A stretch of 64,000 nt of DNA from Acherontichlamydia pituitae (lineage in GTDB: Bacteria > Chlamydiota > Chlamydiia > Chlamydiales > Rhabdochlamydiaceae). Of the stretch, positions 27,615-35,809 are shown piece after piece (the first letter of the stretch is position 1; each line of letters opens with the position of its first letter). Made by a program: the position numbers and the translations under genes. The DNA lies in NCBI GenBank assembly GCA_019634675.1, contig JAHCAX010000004.1, positions 62,001 through 126,000 on the forward strand, written 5' to 3'. A model generated the notes under the pieces. The model was given only the letters and a program-made list of their open reading frames with translations, did not search any database and had not been told where the DNA came from.

Positions 27615-27680
27615 AAAAGTTCTGAATGCATTTTTCTGGACAGCCAACACACAAAGGCCGGGTAAACACCCGGCCTTTGT
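27615..27680 (+). repeat. tmRNA-3-prime-end-like repeat R4 with terminator
   Basis: It starts AAAAGTTCTGAATGCAT and ends CCAACACACAAA like R1, with a degraded centre. A perfect hairpin AAAGGCCGGGT/ACCCGGCCTTT follows. The rest of the 384-base gap (27514-27897) is AT-rich and I see no gene in it. Confidence 0.65.
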
Positions 27681-27897
27681 CATAGAAAAAGTCTGCAAAC
27701 CCAATTCAATTTTGATCATCGAAAAATTCAGCTGGACAAATCACCATTATCTAATATTTACGCTCTAGATTTTACACTCAGATTTCGTGAACTTTCTTAA
27801 TTTTTTCCCATCCCCAAAAAAAACCTACTAATTAACATAAATACCTATAAATGAGAAAATAACCCGCATCAACATTGTTTTTAACATATATTAAATT

Positions 27898-28383
27898 ATG
27901 ACCGAGAAAGACTCTGACAAAAATTTAGATGAAATAACTCGAAAGACAGTTCAAAAAAACACATTTCATTATCTTGAAAAATATCTAGACCCGGATAGAA
28001 CGTGGGACAAAGAAATTACGCCAAAACAGCGAATTTACCAAATAAGATACGCTAATGTGAACTGGGATGCCGTATCTGATCACATCAAAGGCATGGACTA
28101 TCAAAATTTTTTAAAAACACCCTACTGGAAAGCGATTGCTGCCCATACTAAATATAAAGCTGGCTACAGGTGTCAGTTATGTAACCGTTTTGATGACCTG
28201 GTCACGCATCACAGAGATTACAAGATACATGGTTTTGAACATGCTCGCATGCAGGATTTAATAGTACTTTGCGATGGTTGCCATAATAAATTCCATGATC
28301 ACCCCTCCAAATGGAATTTCAGCACAATTGTAGCGTTACTAATTTTATCTATTGTTTTTGTCTATTTCTTAATGGAGGGTTAG
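27898..28383 (+). CDS. HNH-endonuclease-like protein with C-terminal membrane helix
   Basis: A 161-residue protein. The HNH core lies at residues about 95-140: CQLCNRFDDLVTHHRDY (zinc CxxC, then the HH pair) and VLCDGCHNKFHDH (second CxxC with the final His). The last 20 residues are one hydrophobic helix (IVALLILSIVFVYFLMEG), which is unusual for an HNH nuclease and would tether it to the inner membrane. No ribosome site is evident. It may be a restriction-type or phage-derived nuclease; AT-rich and inside the accessory stretch. Confidence 0.7.
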   Translation: MTEKDSDKNLDEITRKTVQKNTFHYLEKYLDPDRTWDKEITPKQRIYQIRYANVNWDAVSDHIKGMDYQNFLKTPYWKAIAAHTKYKAGYRCQLCNRFDDLVTHHRDYKIHGFEHARMQDLIVLCDGCHNKFHDHPSKWNFSTIVALLILSIVFVYFLMEG

Positions 28384-28550
28384 AACGCTTTTGGTGTCTC
28401 TGCTGCAATGAGTAACCGATCATCATGGATTCTAAATTCCATTTTCCGCCGGTCTAGGAATTGTCAAAACCGGATCTGGACAGGTGGAAAAATACGGAAA
28501 AAGAGATTAAGTTAGAAATCAAACATCCGATTTTGCCAATAGAGGAGACT

Positions 28551-29306
28551 ATGGCAGGCTGGACAACGGGGATCTGTGAAGCGAACGGGATTACGGCGCA
28601 CTATCTCCGAACAGGCGGCGATAAACCTCCTATTGTACTCTTGCATGGACTTACGGCCAATGGAGCATGCTGGCTTCCTCTAGCGCAAGAGCTGGAAAAG
28701 GATTACGATGTTGTCATGCCGGATGCTCGAGGTCATGGGAACTCCAGCATTCCAGACCATGGTTATCACTACGATGATCTTGCCGATGATGTCGAAAGCC
28801 TTATCGACGCGCTCAGACTTGCCACCCCAGTGCTGCTTGGCCATTCTATGGGAGGGCTTATCTTGGCTGATCCTACCTTCCTGACGCTGCAACGGCAGCG
28901 TGAAGTTCACGAGAGCGCTGTGGTGAATCAGCATCGCCGAATTCTCAAGCAACCTAGAGAGGCTCATTTGGCTGAGATGCGGGTCAGACACAGCCGCAGA
29001 TCAAGCGAGATCATCGAACTGTTGACGCAGGCAAGGTTTCAAACTAGCATTCATGCTTTCGAAGTTTTGACCCCTCCAAATCCTGACTATGTGAAGCTGA
29101 TTAATACTCTCGATGTTCCAAGCTTGCTCATCGTTGGCGACAATGGATCTGTAGTTTCTCCCGAGGTTGCGGCAGAACTCGCTGAGCTCAATCACTTTTT
29201 GAAGGTTGTACAGATTGCAGAAGTTAGTCATGGGCTTCCATATGACCAGCCCAAACGTTTTTCAGCCATCGTCCAAGCTTTTTTGCACTCATTAGCTAAT
29301 TACTAG
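28551..29306 (+). CDS. Alpha/beta hydrolase, damaged copy A
   Basis: 251 residues, closely similar along its length to copy B at 30452. AGAGGAG precedes the ATG at 28551, so the longer frame upstream is not used. The nucleophile elbow GHSMGG is present, but the 16 residues after it in copy B (MTAAVVASRNPKRLRG) are deleted in frame. That removes the helix that packs behind the nucleophile in this fold, so folding or activity is doubtful. Asp and His candidates (VGDNGSVVSP and VSHGLPYD) remain. A RhuM fragment follows it, as it does copy B. The preceding gap (28384-28550) shows nothing recognisable. Confidence 0.8.
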   Translation: MAGWTTGICEANGITAHYLRTGGDKPPIVLLHGLTANGACWLPLAQELEKDYDVVMPDARGHGNSSIPDHGYHYDDLADDVESLIDALRLATPVLLGHSMGGLILADPTFLTLQRQREVHESAVVNQHRRILKQPREAHLAEMRVRHSRRSSEIIELLTQARFQTSIHAFEVLTPPNPDYVKLINTLDVPSLLIVGDNGSVVSPEVAAELAELNHFLKVVQIAEVSHGLPYDQPKRFSAIVQAFLHSLANY

Positions 29307-29353
29307 ATCTTCAAGCCCCTCTCTGTTAAAATGCTTAATCAGATCGCTACCAA

Positions 29354-29402
29354 GAAGCCACGATAACCCTTTTAGTTTTACAGTCTCGATGCAATCATCG
29401 CT
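29354..29402 (+). pseudogene. RhuM-family remnant behind hydrolase copy A
   Basis: About 49 bases align with 31573-31620 in the larger RhuM pseudogene (shared ATCATCGCT and TTTTACAGTCTCGATG-like blocks, encoding YSLDAIIA). The bases immediately after each hydrolase stop (CTAGATCT.CAAG, then CCTCTCTGTTA) also match, so the duplication included this region and copy A later lost most of it. Confidence 0.65.
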
Positions 29403-29448
29403 ATCCAAGGCAGTGATGTGCACTACTTCCCAAAAATCAAGGTTGTAA

Positions 29449-30459
29449 ATGTTAGAGAAGCTCGACCTGCCAGACTCGATCATTATCAAATGCCTGCATA
29501 CCAATTATGGCATTAACGCCTCCTCCCTCACATTTCTCCCTATTGGCGCTGATACGAATGCCTCGGTATACAAAGTTCAAACGCTTGATCAAACACCCTA
29601 TTTCATAAAACTGAAGCAAGGGCACCACCATGATATCAGCATTGAAATCATTGAGCTTTTACAGCGCTCTGGAATACAACAGATTATCCCTCCTACTAAG
29701 ACAATCCATGGCAAGCCAACTCAGCGTATCGATGATTTTACTCTAATTGTGTACCCGTTTGTTGAAGGTCAAGATGGATTCCATCGCCATCTAACGGATG
29801 ATCAATGGACTACGCTTGGCAAAGCATTGAGGCAGGTCCATAAAGTTGAAGTGCCCTCATCTATTCAAAACAGAATCAGAAAAGAGGCCTACTCTCCTAA
29901 ATGGCGCGAGATCGTTCGTTCTCTCTATCCTCGGATTGATGCCGAAGCTGGCACCGATGAAATCGGCTTAAAATTACAGACGTTTATGAGGAAGAATATG
30001 CCGGCTATTCGCCGGCTAGTAGATCGTGCCGAAGAGCTAGGAGAAAAACTCCAAAGCCAATCGCACAAATTCGTACTGTGCCACTCCGATATTCATGCTG
30101 GAAATGTGCTGATCAATGGAAATGATGAGTTCTACATCGTAGACTGGGACGAGCCGATCCTGGCTTCAAAAGAACGCGACCTCATGTTTATTGGAGGAGG
30201 CGTAGGAAATGTGTGGAATAAGCGTGAGGAGGAGAATTTCTTTTATCAGGGCTACGGAAAAACGGAAGTGGATTCGACAATCCTTGCCTATTACCGGCAT
30301 GAACGGATCGTAGAAGACATAGCAATTTACGGCCAAGAGCTGCTTTTAACAATGGCAAAAAGCAAAGACAGATCGGAAATGTACAGGCACTTCATCGACA
30401 TGTTCGAACCTCGAGGCGTGGTAGAAATCGCATTTAAAACTGACAAAGGTTATGGCTGA
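29449..30459 (+). CDS. Aminoglycoside phosphotransferase family protein, APH(9)-like
   Basis: A 336-residue protein with kinase-like fold: FLPIGADTNASVYKVQ (nucleotide loop), YFIKLKQG (Lys), FVLCHSDIHAGNVLI (catalytic HxDxxxxN) and FYIVDWDEPILASKERDLMFIGGG (the DWD metal motif with the long tail typical of spectinomycin phosphotransferase APH(9)). Length matches that enzyme. The family phosphorylates spectinomycin-type aminocyclitols or other small alcohols; the true substrate is not shown. Its stop overlaps the start of hydrolase copy B by eight bases, so the two are translationally coupled. Confidence 0.85.
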   Translation: MLEKLDLPDSIIIKCLHTNYGINASSLTFLPIGADTNASVYKVQTLDQTPYFIKLKQGHHHDISIEIIELLQRSGIQQIIPPTKTIHGKPTQRIDDFTLIVYPFVEGQDGFHRHLTDDQWTTLGKALRQVHKVEVPSSIQNRIRKEAYSPKWREIVRSLYPRIDAEAGTDEIGLKLQTFMRKNMPAIRRLVDRAEELGEKLQSQSHKFVLCHSDIHAGNVLINGNDEFYIVDWDEPILASKERDLMFIGGGVGNVWNKREEENFFYQGYGKTEVDSTILAYYRHERIVEDIAIYGQELLLTMAKSKDRSEMYRHFIDMFEPRGVVEIAFKTDKGYG

Positions 30460-31255
30460 CTGGACAACGGGGATCTGTAAAACAAATGGGATTGACGTCC
30501 ATTACCTACGAACTGGAGGCGATAAATCTCCTGTTGTTCTGCTGCATGGACTTACGGCTAATGGAATGTGCTGGATCCCTTTAGCGCGGGAGCTAGAGAA
30601 GGATTACGACGTTATCATGCCGGATGCTCGAGGCCATGGGAAATCCGACGCTCCAGAACATGGTTATCGCTATGACGACCTCGCCGGGGATGTCGTGGGC
30701 CTAATCGACGCGCTTGGACTCGCCAATCCCGTGCTGCTTGGCCATTCGATGGGAGGCATGACGGCGGCTGTGGTCGCCAGCCGCAACCCCAAGCGGCTGC
30801 GAGGACTTGTCTTAGTCGATCCAACCTTCTTGACGCCGCAACGCCAGAGTGAAGTTTACGAGAGCGATGTCTTAGATCAACACCGCCGAATTCTCTACCA
30901 GCCAAGAGATGCCTTTTTGACTGAGATGCGGGTCCGGCACAGCCGCCGCTCGCGCGAGATCATCGAACTAATCGCGGAGGCAAGATTTCAAACGAGCATT
31001 CGCGCTTTCGAAGTTTTGACGCCGCCAAACCCTGACTATGCGCAGCTGATCAACACTCTGAATGTTCCGAGCCTGCTAGTCATTGGCGGCGATGGCGCTG
31101 TAGTCTCTCCTAAGGTCGCCGCAGAACTAGCTGGGCTGAATCAACATTTGAAGGTTGTCCAAATCCCGGAAGCAGGTCACGGGCTTCCGTATGACCAGCC
31201 CGAGCGTTTTTCGGCCGTCGTCCAAACCTTTTTTCGCTCATTGCCTGACCACTAG
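30452..31255 (+). CDS. Alpha/beta hydrolase, intact copy B
   Basis: A 267-residue hydrolase: oxyanion HG motif (VVLLHGLTANG), nucleophile Ser99 in LLGHSMGGM, Asp in VIGGDGAVVSP and His in PEAGHGLPYD. Length and order match small esterases or haloperoxidase-like hydrolases of the fold. It starts inside the last eight bases of the phosphotransferase gene. It is nearly the same sequence as copy A at 28551 but lacks the deletion, so this is the probable working member. Substrate unknown; linkage to a phosphotransferase suggests detoxification of a shared compound, which is inference. Confidence 0.88.
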   Translation: MADWTTGICKTNGIDVHYLRTGGDKSPVVLLHGLTANGMCWIPLARELEKDYDVIMPDARGHGKSDAPEHGYRYDDLAGDVVGLIDALGLANPVLLGHSMGGMTAAVVASRNPKRLRGLVLVDPTFLTPQRQSEVYESDVLDQHRRILYQPRDAFLTEMRVRHSRRSREIIELIAEARFQTSIRAFEVLTPPNPDYAQLINTLNVPSLLVIGGDGAVVSPKVAAELAGLNQHLKVVQIPEAGHGLPYDQPERFSAVVQTFFRSLPDH

Positions 31256-31316
31256 ATCTACAAGACCCTCTCTGTTACACTACTCAATCAAGTGTAAATA
31301 AATCTTAGGGGAAGTC

Positions 31317-31722
31317 ATGGCCAAGAAAAAAAAGCTGCTATTCGAAACAGTACTGCTGAATTCTTGATCTTTACCCGACAAGCAGGGAAGGATAGCATCG
31401 AGGTTAAGGTGGCCGAGGATACAGTCTGGCTTACACAAAAATTGATGGGTGTTTTATACGAGGTCACTATTCCAACAATTAACGAACACTTGAATAACCT
31501 ATTTAGCCAGAATGAGATATCTAGAATGCAACTATTCGGAATTTCCGAATAGTTCAAAAAGAGGGCAATCGGGAAGTCACGAGCACCGTTGAGTTTTTCA
31601 GTCTCGAGGCTATCATCGCTGTTGGGTTCCGAGTCAATTCTTCACGCGCCATCCAGTTCAGACAATGGGCAATCGGTATTTTAAGTGACTTTGCTATAGG
31701 CGCACTTGAATACGTGCCTTAA
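31317..31722 (+). pseudogene. RhuM-family virulence-associated protein, frameshifted
   Basis: The gene begins MAKKKK at 31317, shifts frame at a run of eight A's (31325-31332) and continues as AIRNSTAEFLIFTRQAGKD, then EDTVWLTQKLMGVLYEVT and TINEHLNNLF. A second shift near 31530 leads to ATIRNFRIVQKEGNREV and FFSLEAIIAVGFRVNSSRA, then the stop at 31722. These blocks match the N-terminal domain of RhuM proteins, known from Salmonella pathogenicity island 3 and common in mobile DNA. Two frameshifts and a missing C-terminus make it non-functional. Confidence 0.85.
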
Positions 31723-31868
31723 CGGTAAATTTTTTAGAGGAACTGGAGGACTGGCTATAATTTTATTGGAAGATAAACTTTGAAAATACTTTTCATTGGC
31801 CTCTTTATTCAAAATGCTGCTTGATTTTCTAATCAATTTTCTACGAACTTAAGATTAAGAGGGATCTT

Positions 31869-32114
31869 TTGCCTACGGTGTTACGAATAGGTCCTTATCG
31901 TTTCTACTTCTATAGTCATGAACCAAATGAACCTCCTCACGTCCATATCGATAGAGAGCGCTTTTCTGCGAAATTTTGGTTGCAAAAAGTAGACTTAGCA
32001 GACAATCTTGGATTTGCGAAAAAAGAACTGAATGAACTACATAAAATGGTAAGTCAACATCAACAACATTTATTGGATCAATGGAATGAGTACTTTGGCA
32101 CGAAAAAAAGATGA
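31869..32114 (+). CDS. DUF4160 protein
   Basis: An 81-residue protein with the DUF4160 pattern: PTVLRIGPYRFYFYSHEPNE, then PPHVHIDRERFSAKFWL and a C-terminal helix ending HLLDQWNEYFG. Start is a TTG with AGAGGGA upstream. It overlaps the DUF2442 gene by 29 bases. The pair DUF4160/DUF2442 is frequently adjacent in bacterial genomes and has been discussed as a toxin-antitoxin-like module; activity is not established. Confidence 0.85.
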   Translation: MPTVLRIGPYRFYFYSHEPNEPPHVHIDRERFSAKFWLQKVDLADNLGFAKKELNELHKMVSQHQQHLLDQWNEYFGTKKR

Positions 32115-32412
32115 ACGAGTGGAGGCCGTCCACTTTACCAGGAATTCATTAGTTGTTGATTTAAAAGACGGTCGTTCTATTTCTGTACCTTTAAGCTGGT
32201 ATCCAAGACTATTAAAAGCAACAGCAAAGCAACGAGCTTCATGGGAGATTTGCGGAGGCGGCTACGGTATCCATTGGCCAGAAATTGATGAAGATTTAAG
32301 TACAGAAGGACTATTGCGAGGCGCGCCAGCACCGCTTCGTCGCTCTAAAAGAATTTTAAAACCAAGAAGTTCTTCTCTAAAGCGGCGAGCAAAGACAAAA
32401 GTGGGTTCTTAA
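32086..32412 (+). CDS. DUF2442 protein
   Basis: A 108-residue protein. The DUF2442 core is VEAVHFTRNSLVVDLKDGRS followed by ISVPLSWYPRLLKAT and WEICGGGYGIHWPEIDEDLS, all hallmark blocks. The tail (residues 75-108) is unusually basic (RRSKRILKPRS, then KRRAKTK), which could contact nucleic acid. Its start overlaps the DUF4160 gene, so the two are co-translated. Confidence 0.88.
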   Translation: MSTLARKKDERVEAVHFTRNSLVVDLKDGRSISVPLSWYPRLLKATAKQRASWEICGGGYGIHWPEIDEDLSTEGLLRGAPAPLRRSKRILKPRSSSLKRRAKTKVGS

Positions 32413-32495
32413 AGAATATTGGTTAGAGTAAATTGCAAATCAATTTATCCACTTGCGGCTGAGCTCTCTTCGCTTAAGCTACGAATTGCAAAAAT

Positions 32496-35108
32496 TCATC
32501 GAACCTTCTTTGAATATCCACATTTAAGATAAGCCTTCAGGCATTGCCCCGTTAATGAATCTTCATTGGCAGCTACTTCTCGAGGCGTCCCTACTGCAAC
32601 AATTTCACCGCCTGCGCTCCCGCCGCCTGGGCCGAAATCAATAATTGTATCGGCTTCGCAGATCGCATCTAAATGGTGCTCAATGACGACCACTGTATTT
32701 CCCTTGGACACAAGCTTTCTCAAGATATGGAGCAGCTTTTCCACCTCATGTGCGTGCAAGCCGGTTGTCGGCTCGTCTAACAAGTACAATGTCGACTCCG
32801 TTCCCGATTTGGACAGCTCGGCCGCCAATTTGATCCGCTGTGCCTCCCCTCCTGACAACGTCGAAGTGGACTGCCCTAATGTTAAGTAGTCCAACCCCAC
32901 CTGCTTCATGAGGTCCAAGAGAGAAAAAATGTTCTGATGCCCGTTAAAAATGGCCGCAGCATCGCTGACGGTCATCTCTAAAATGGCGGCGATATGATGC
33001 CCCTGAAATTTCACCGATAAGATTTCTTCATTGAACCGCAGCCCATCGCATACAGGGCACTGCATCTCGACGTCAGGCATAAAGGCCATGTCGATGGCAA
33101 CAGTTCCTGCTCCCTTGCAATTTTCACAGCGCTCATCGGATGCATTGAAAGAAAACTTGTCTGCGCCGAAGCCTCGAGCTCTTGCTTCCGGCAAGGAAGC
33201 AAACAAGTCGCGGACCAGATCGAAGAGCTTTGTATAGGTCGCAACGTTGGAACGGGAGGATTGTGTGCTTCTAATGGTGGCTTGGTCAACCGTTACGACC
33301 CGATTAAAATGGTTTAATCCCTGGATGGAAACATGCTTTCCGGGCATCTCGCTGGCATTATAAAAATGCTGTCTTGCCGCCTTGTCGATGATGCTGAAGA
33401 GAAATGTGGACTTTCCCGAACCCGACACGCCGGTTAAGACAACCAACTGGTTGACCGGGATGCTTACATCAATCCCTTTCAAGTTGTGTTCGCTGGCTCC
33501 CCGAACAATAAGAACCTTACCTTCTTGCAGGTGTGGACGATCTAGCAAGCCAGGAGCTTTCCTGCCTAAATATTTGCCCGTGATGGATGCTGTGCAAGCC
33601 TCCACCTGGCTAGGCGAACCCGCAACGACAATTTCCCCGCCTTTGCTCCCTCCTCCAGGTCCTATGTCGATGATGTGGTCCACCATCTTGATCACATCAG
33701 GGTCGTGCTCAATGATTAAAACCGTATTGCCTGCCTTCTGAATGTTCCTCAGTGTTTTGATTAATTTTGCCGTATCATGAGGGTGCAGGCCTGTTGTCGG
33801 CTCATCCAACACATACAAGACTCCTGTGAGCCCGCTGCCTAGTACGCAGGCTAGTTTGAGTCTTTGCGACTCCCCTGCTGACAGAGTTGGAAGCGAGCGG
33901 TCCAATGTGAGATAGTCTAAGCCCACTTCAATGACATTGGAGATGCGCTCTTTCAATGCGCTTGAAAGAGCTGCAAGGACCTGCAATTCCTCTTCCGATA
34001 CATGATGGTCCAATGCCTCGACCCAAGCAAGGAGCGCGCGCAGATTAAGTCCTGCTACCTCATGGATCGTTTTCCCTTGGACCGTTGCCTCTCTTCCGAT
34101 TTTTCCTAAACGCGCATTAGAACAAGCAAGGCAAGGTTCATGCGAGATACAATTTTTGATCGCATGGGGAAGCTTATGAGGATTGCTCTTGTAGCGGTTG
34201 AGCAGATAAGGGACTAGCCCTTCAAACTTTCCGTCGCCGACTTTTTTTGGCTCTTTGATGTTCTGATGCGCTTTAACAAACTCTGGGAAGCTCACGCCAT
34301 AGAGCAAAAAGTTTCTCTGTTCCTGTGTGTAATTGCGTATAGGTAAACTAGGATCGAAAGAAAATTGATAATGCTTGGACGCTGCGACGATGACCCCCTC
34401 ATAATGCTTAGCTACCGCCTCATCCCAAAAACTCACACCGCCATTTCTTATCGTCATGTCTTCATTAAGCAGCTTTGGGATATCGACCCCGATCAGCTCG
34501 CCTGCTCCTTTGCAAGCCTCGCAGGCTCCAGCCGCAGCATTGGAAGAAAAGTGGGCCATTTTCAGCTTTTCCAACTGACCTCCGCAATGGGGACAATCAA
34601 AATAGATTTTTGTCCTCTTTTTTGTAGAAGAACTTTCTTCGATTTCGATCGTGGTCAGTTTATCTTTGCCATGCATTGGTTGTTTGACGAATTTCCCGCA
34701 CCCTGAACAAGGCTGGCGTCCCATTGAGGCAAACAAATTTCTAAGGATGGTAAGGATGCCTGTCTTTGTCCCGACAGTCGAACGGGGATTGAAGTCGGTC
34801 GCACGCTGCGAAACTCCAATCGAAGGAGATAGTCCCATGATGTGATCGACTTTTGCTTTTGCCAGATGGTCGGTTGTCATCCCCAGCGATTCCAAAAATT
34901 GCCTGAGGCATTCTTTCTGCAAGACTTCGACGGCAATCGAAGATTTGCCAGATCCTGAAGGACCGGTTAATGCAACGAGTTTGCCCTTAGGAATTTCAAA
35001 GCAGATATTTTTTAAATGATGCTCCCTTGCGCCATGAACAATGATTTTGGCCGGATCAGGGGCGGCTGATAGACCGCAGGAAAAAGAGCATGCAAAACCT
35101 TTAGACAT
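32496..35108 (-). CDS. UvrA-like ABC ATPase, resistance-type paralogue
   Basis: An 870-residue protein with two ABC units in the UvrA arrangement: Walker A ALTGPSGSGKSS near residue 48, signature LSAGESQRLKLA, then VLTGVSGSGKST and LSGGEAQRIKLAAELS, each followed by DEPTTGLH. Zinc CxxC pairs (CSGCGKF, CPHCGGQ, CEACKGAG, CENCKGAG) are retained. It is shorter than housekeeping UvrA (about 940 residues). Such UvrA2/DrrC-like proteins occur with regulators of drug response. Here it overlaps the stop of a PadR regulator by eight bases, supporting that role over general repair. Confidence 0.88.
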   Translation of the reverse strand: MSKGFACSFSCGLSAAPDPAKIIVHGAREHHLKNICFEIPKGKLVALTGPSGSGKSSIAVEVLQKECLRQFLESLGMTTDHLAKAKVDHIMGLSPSIGVSQRATDFNPRSTVGTKTGILTILRNLFASMGRQPCSGCGKFVKQPMHGKDKLTTIEIEESSSTKKRTKIYFDCPHCGGQLEKLKMAHFSSNAAAGACEACKGAGELIGVDIPKLLNEDMTIRNGGVSFWDEAVAKHYEGVIVAASKHYQFSFDPSLPIRNYTQEQRNFLLYGVSFPEFVKAHQNIKEPKKVGDGKFEGLVPYLLNRYKSNPHKLPHAIKNCISHEPCLACSNARLGKIGREATVQGKTIHEVAGLNLRALLAWVEALDHHVSEEELQVLAALSSALKERISNVIEVGLDYLTLDRSLPTLSAGESQRLKLACVLGSGLTGVLYVLDEPTTGLHPHDTAKLIKTLRNIQKAGNTVLIIEHDPDVIKMVDHIIDIGPGGGSKGGEIVVAGSPSQVEACTASITGKYLGRKAPGLLDRPHLQEGKVLIVRGASEHNLKGIDVSIPVNQLVVLTGVSGSGKSTFLFSIIDKAARQHFYNASEMPGKHVSIQGLNHFNRVVTVDQATIRSTQSSRSNVATYTKLFDLVRDLFASLPEARARGFGADKFSFNASDERCENCKGAGTVAIDMAFMPDVEMQCPVCDGLRFNEEILSVKFQGHHIAAILEMTVSDAAAIFNGHQNIFSLLDLMKQVGLDYLTLGQSTSTLSGGEAQRIKLAAELSKSGTESTLYLLDEPTTGLHAHEVEKLLHILRKLVSKGNTVVVIEHHLDAICEADTIIDFGPGGGSAGGEIVAVGTPREVAANEDSLTGQCLKAYLKCGYSKKVR

Positions 35109-35619
35109 GATCCCCTCTTAACCATTGGATTTCCAATTCCAGGTGGGCGATCCCGTACCTCAACGCTTTAAGGCGGATCGCCTGCTGAGGAGATTCGGCC
35201 AAGCTCAGCAATCTCTCTTCGATCTTCTTGTACTCCTCGTACATCTTCTCTGCTTTTTCCAGCCTTTCCCGAAACAGGCGGAGCATCCCCTTCTGGTCTG
35301 AGGCGAAAAAAAGTTTGAGGAGAAACTCGTTGCGCTGAGTTTCCGATCCTGTCGGAGATCTGAACCAAGCCATAAATTCTTCCCGTCCTGCCTCTGTGAT
35401 CGAAAAGACCTCTTTCTTTTTCTTTCCGACATAGACAACTTTGGAAAGGACTTTTCCCTCTTTTGCCAACACCTTCAACATGGGATAGATCGTCGAGTCT
35501 GACTCCCTCCAGAAATAGACGGTCGATCTGCCCATAAGGGACTTGATCTCGTAACCTGAACAGGGGCCCTCGATGAGCATCCCTAGAATCGCGTACCGTG
35601 TTTTATTGACTAATCGCAT
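35101..35619 (-). CDS. PadR-family transcriptional regulator
   Basis: A 172-residue regulator. ATG 35619 has AGGT upstream; the longer frame lacks support. The winged helix is YAILGMLIEGPCSGYEIKSL then WRESDSTIYPMLKVLAKEGK (recognition helix) and VFSITEAGREEFMAW (wing), followed by a C-terminal dimerising helix pair (residues 105-165, charged). PadR proteins repress drug-efflux or stress genes. It leads a two-gene operon with the UvrA-like gene, overlapping by eight bases, and probably autoregulates; no operator is obvious. Confidence 0.9.
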   Translation of the reverse strand: MRLVNKTRYAILGMLIEGPCSGYEIKSLMGRSTVYFWRESDSTIYPMLKVLAKEGKVLSKVVYVGKKKKEVFSITEAGREEFMAWFRSPTGSETQRNEFLLKLFFASDQKGMLRLFRERLEKAEKMYEEYKKIEERLLSLAESPQQAIRLKALRYGIAHLELEIQWLRGDHV

Positions 35620-35754
35620 AAAATACCTAGTTTCTGGGTATATTGCCAGAGCTGACGATTTCCAAACAGATAAATCAATTTTTGAATGCTTAATCAAATA
35701 CGAAAACTCGAGGCAATTAAATAATTATATCGCAAAAACAATAAATTGTTGATA

Positions 35755-35784
35755 TTGCATCAAGAACTATTAATGTAATATAAT
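35755..35784 (+). promoter_or_regulatory. Probable promoter of the Ppx/GppA-family gene
   Basis: TTGCAT (35755-35760) and TATAAT (35779-35784) with an 18-base spacer, in an AT-rich region 25 bases before the ATG at 35810. Confidence 0.55.
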
Positions 35785-35809
35785 TCGACAAAAACAAATT
35801 TGGAGAATT

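Noticed and set aside
21026..27680. The four repeats as integron attC sites
   Set aside because: There is no GTTRRRY core or typical attC inverted arms, no integrase is present, and the similarity is to the tmRNA end instead.
31869..32412. A proven toxin-antitoxin system in the DUF4160/DUF2442 pair
   Set aside because: Adjacency and overlap are seen, but neither protein shows a known toxin active site.
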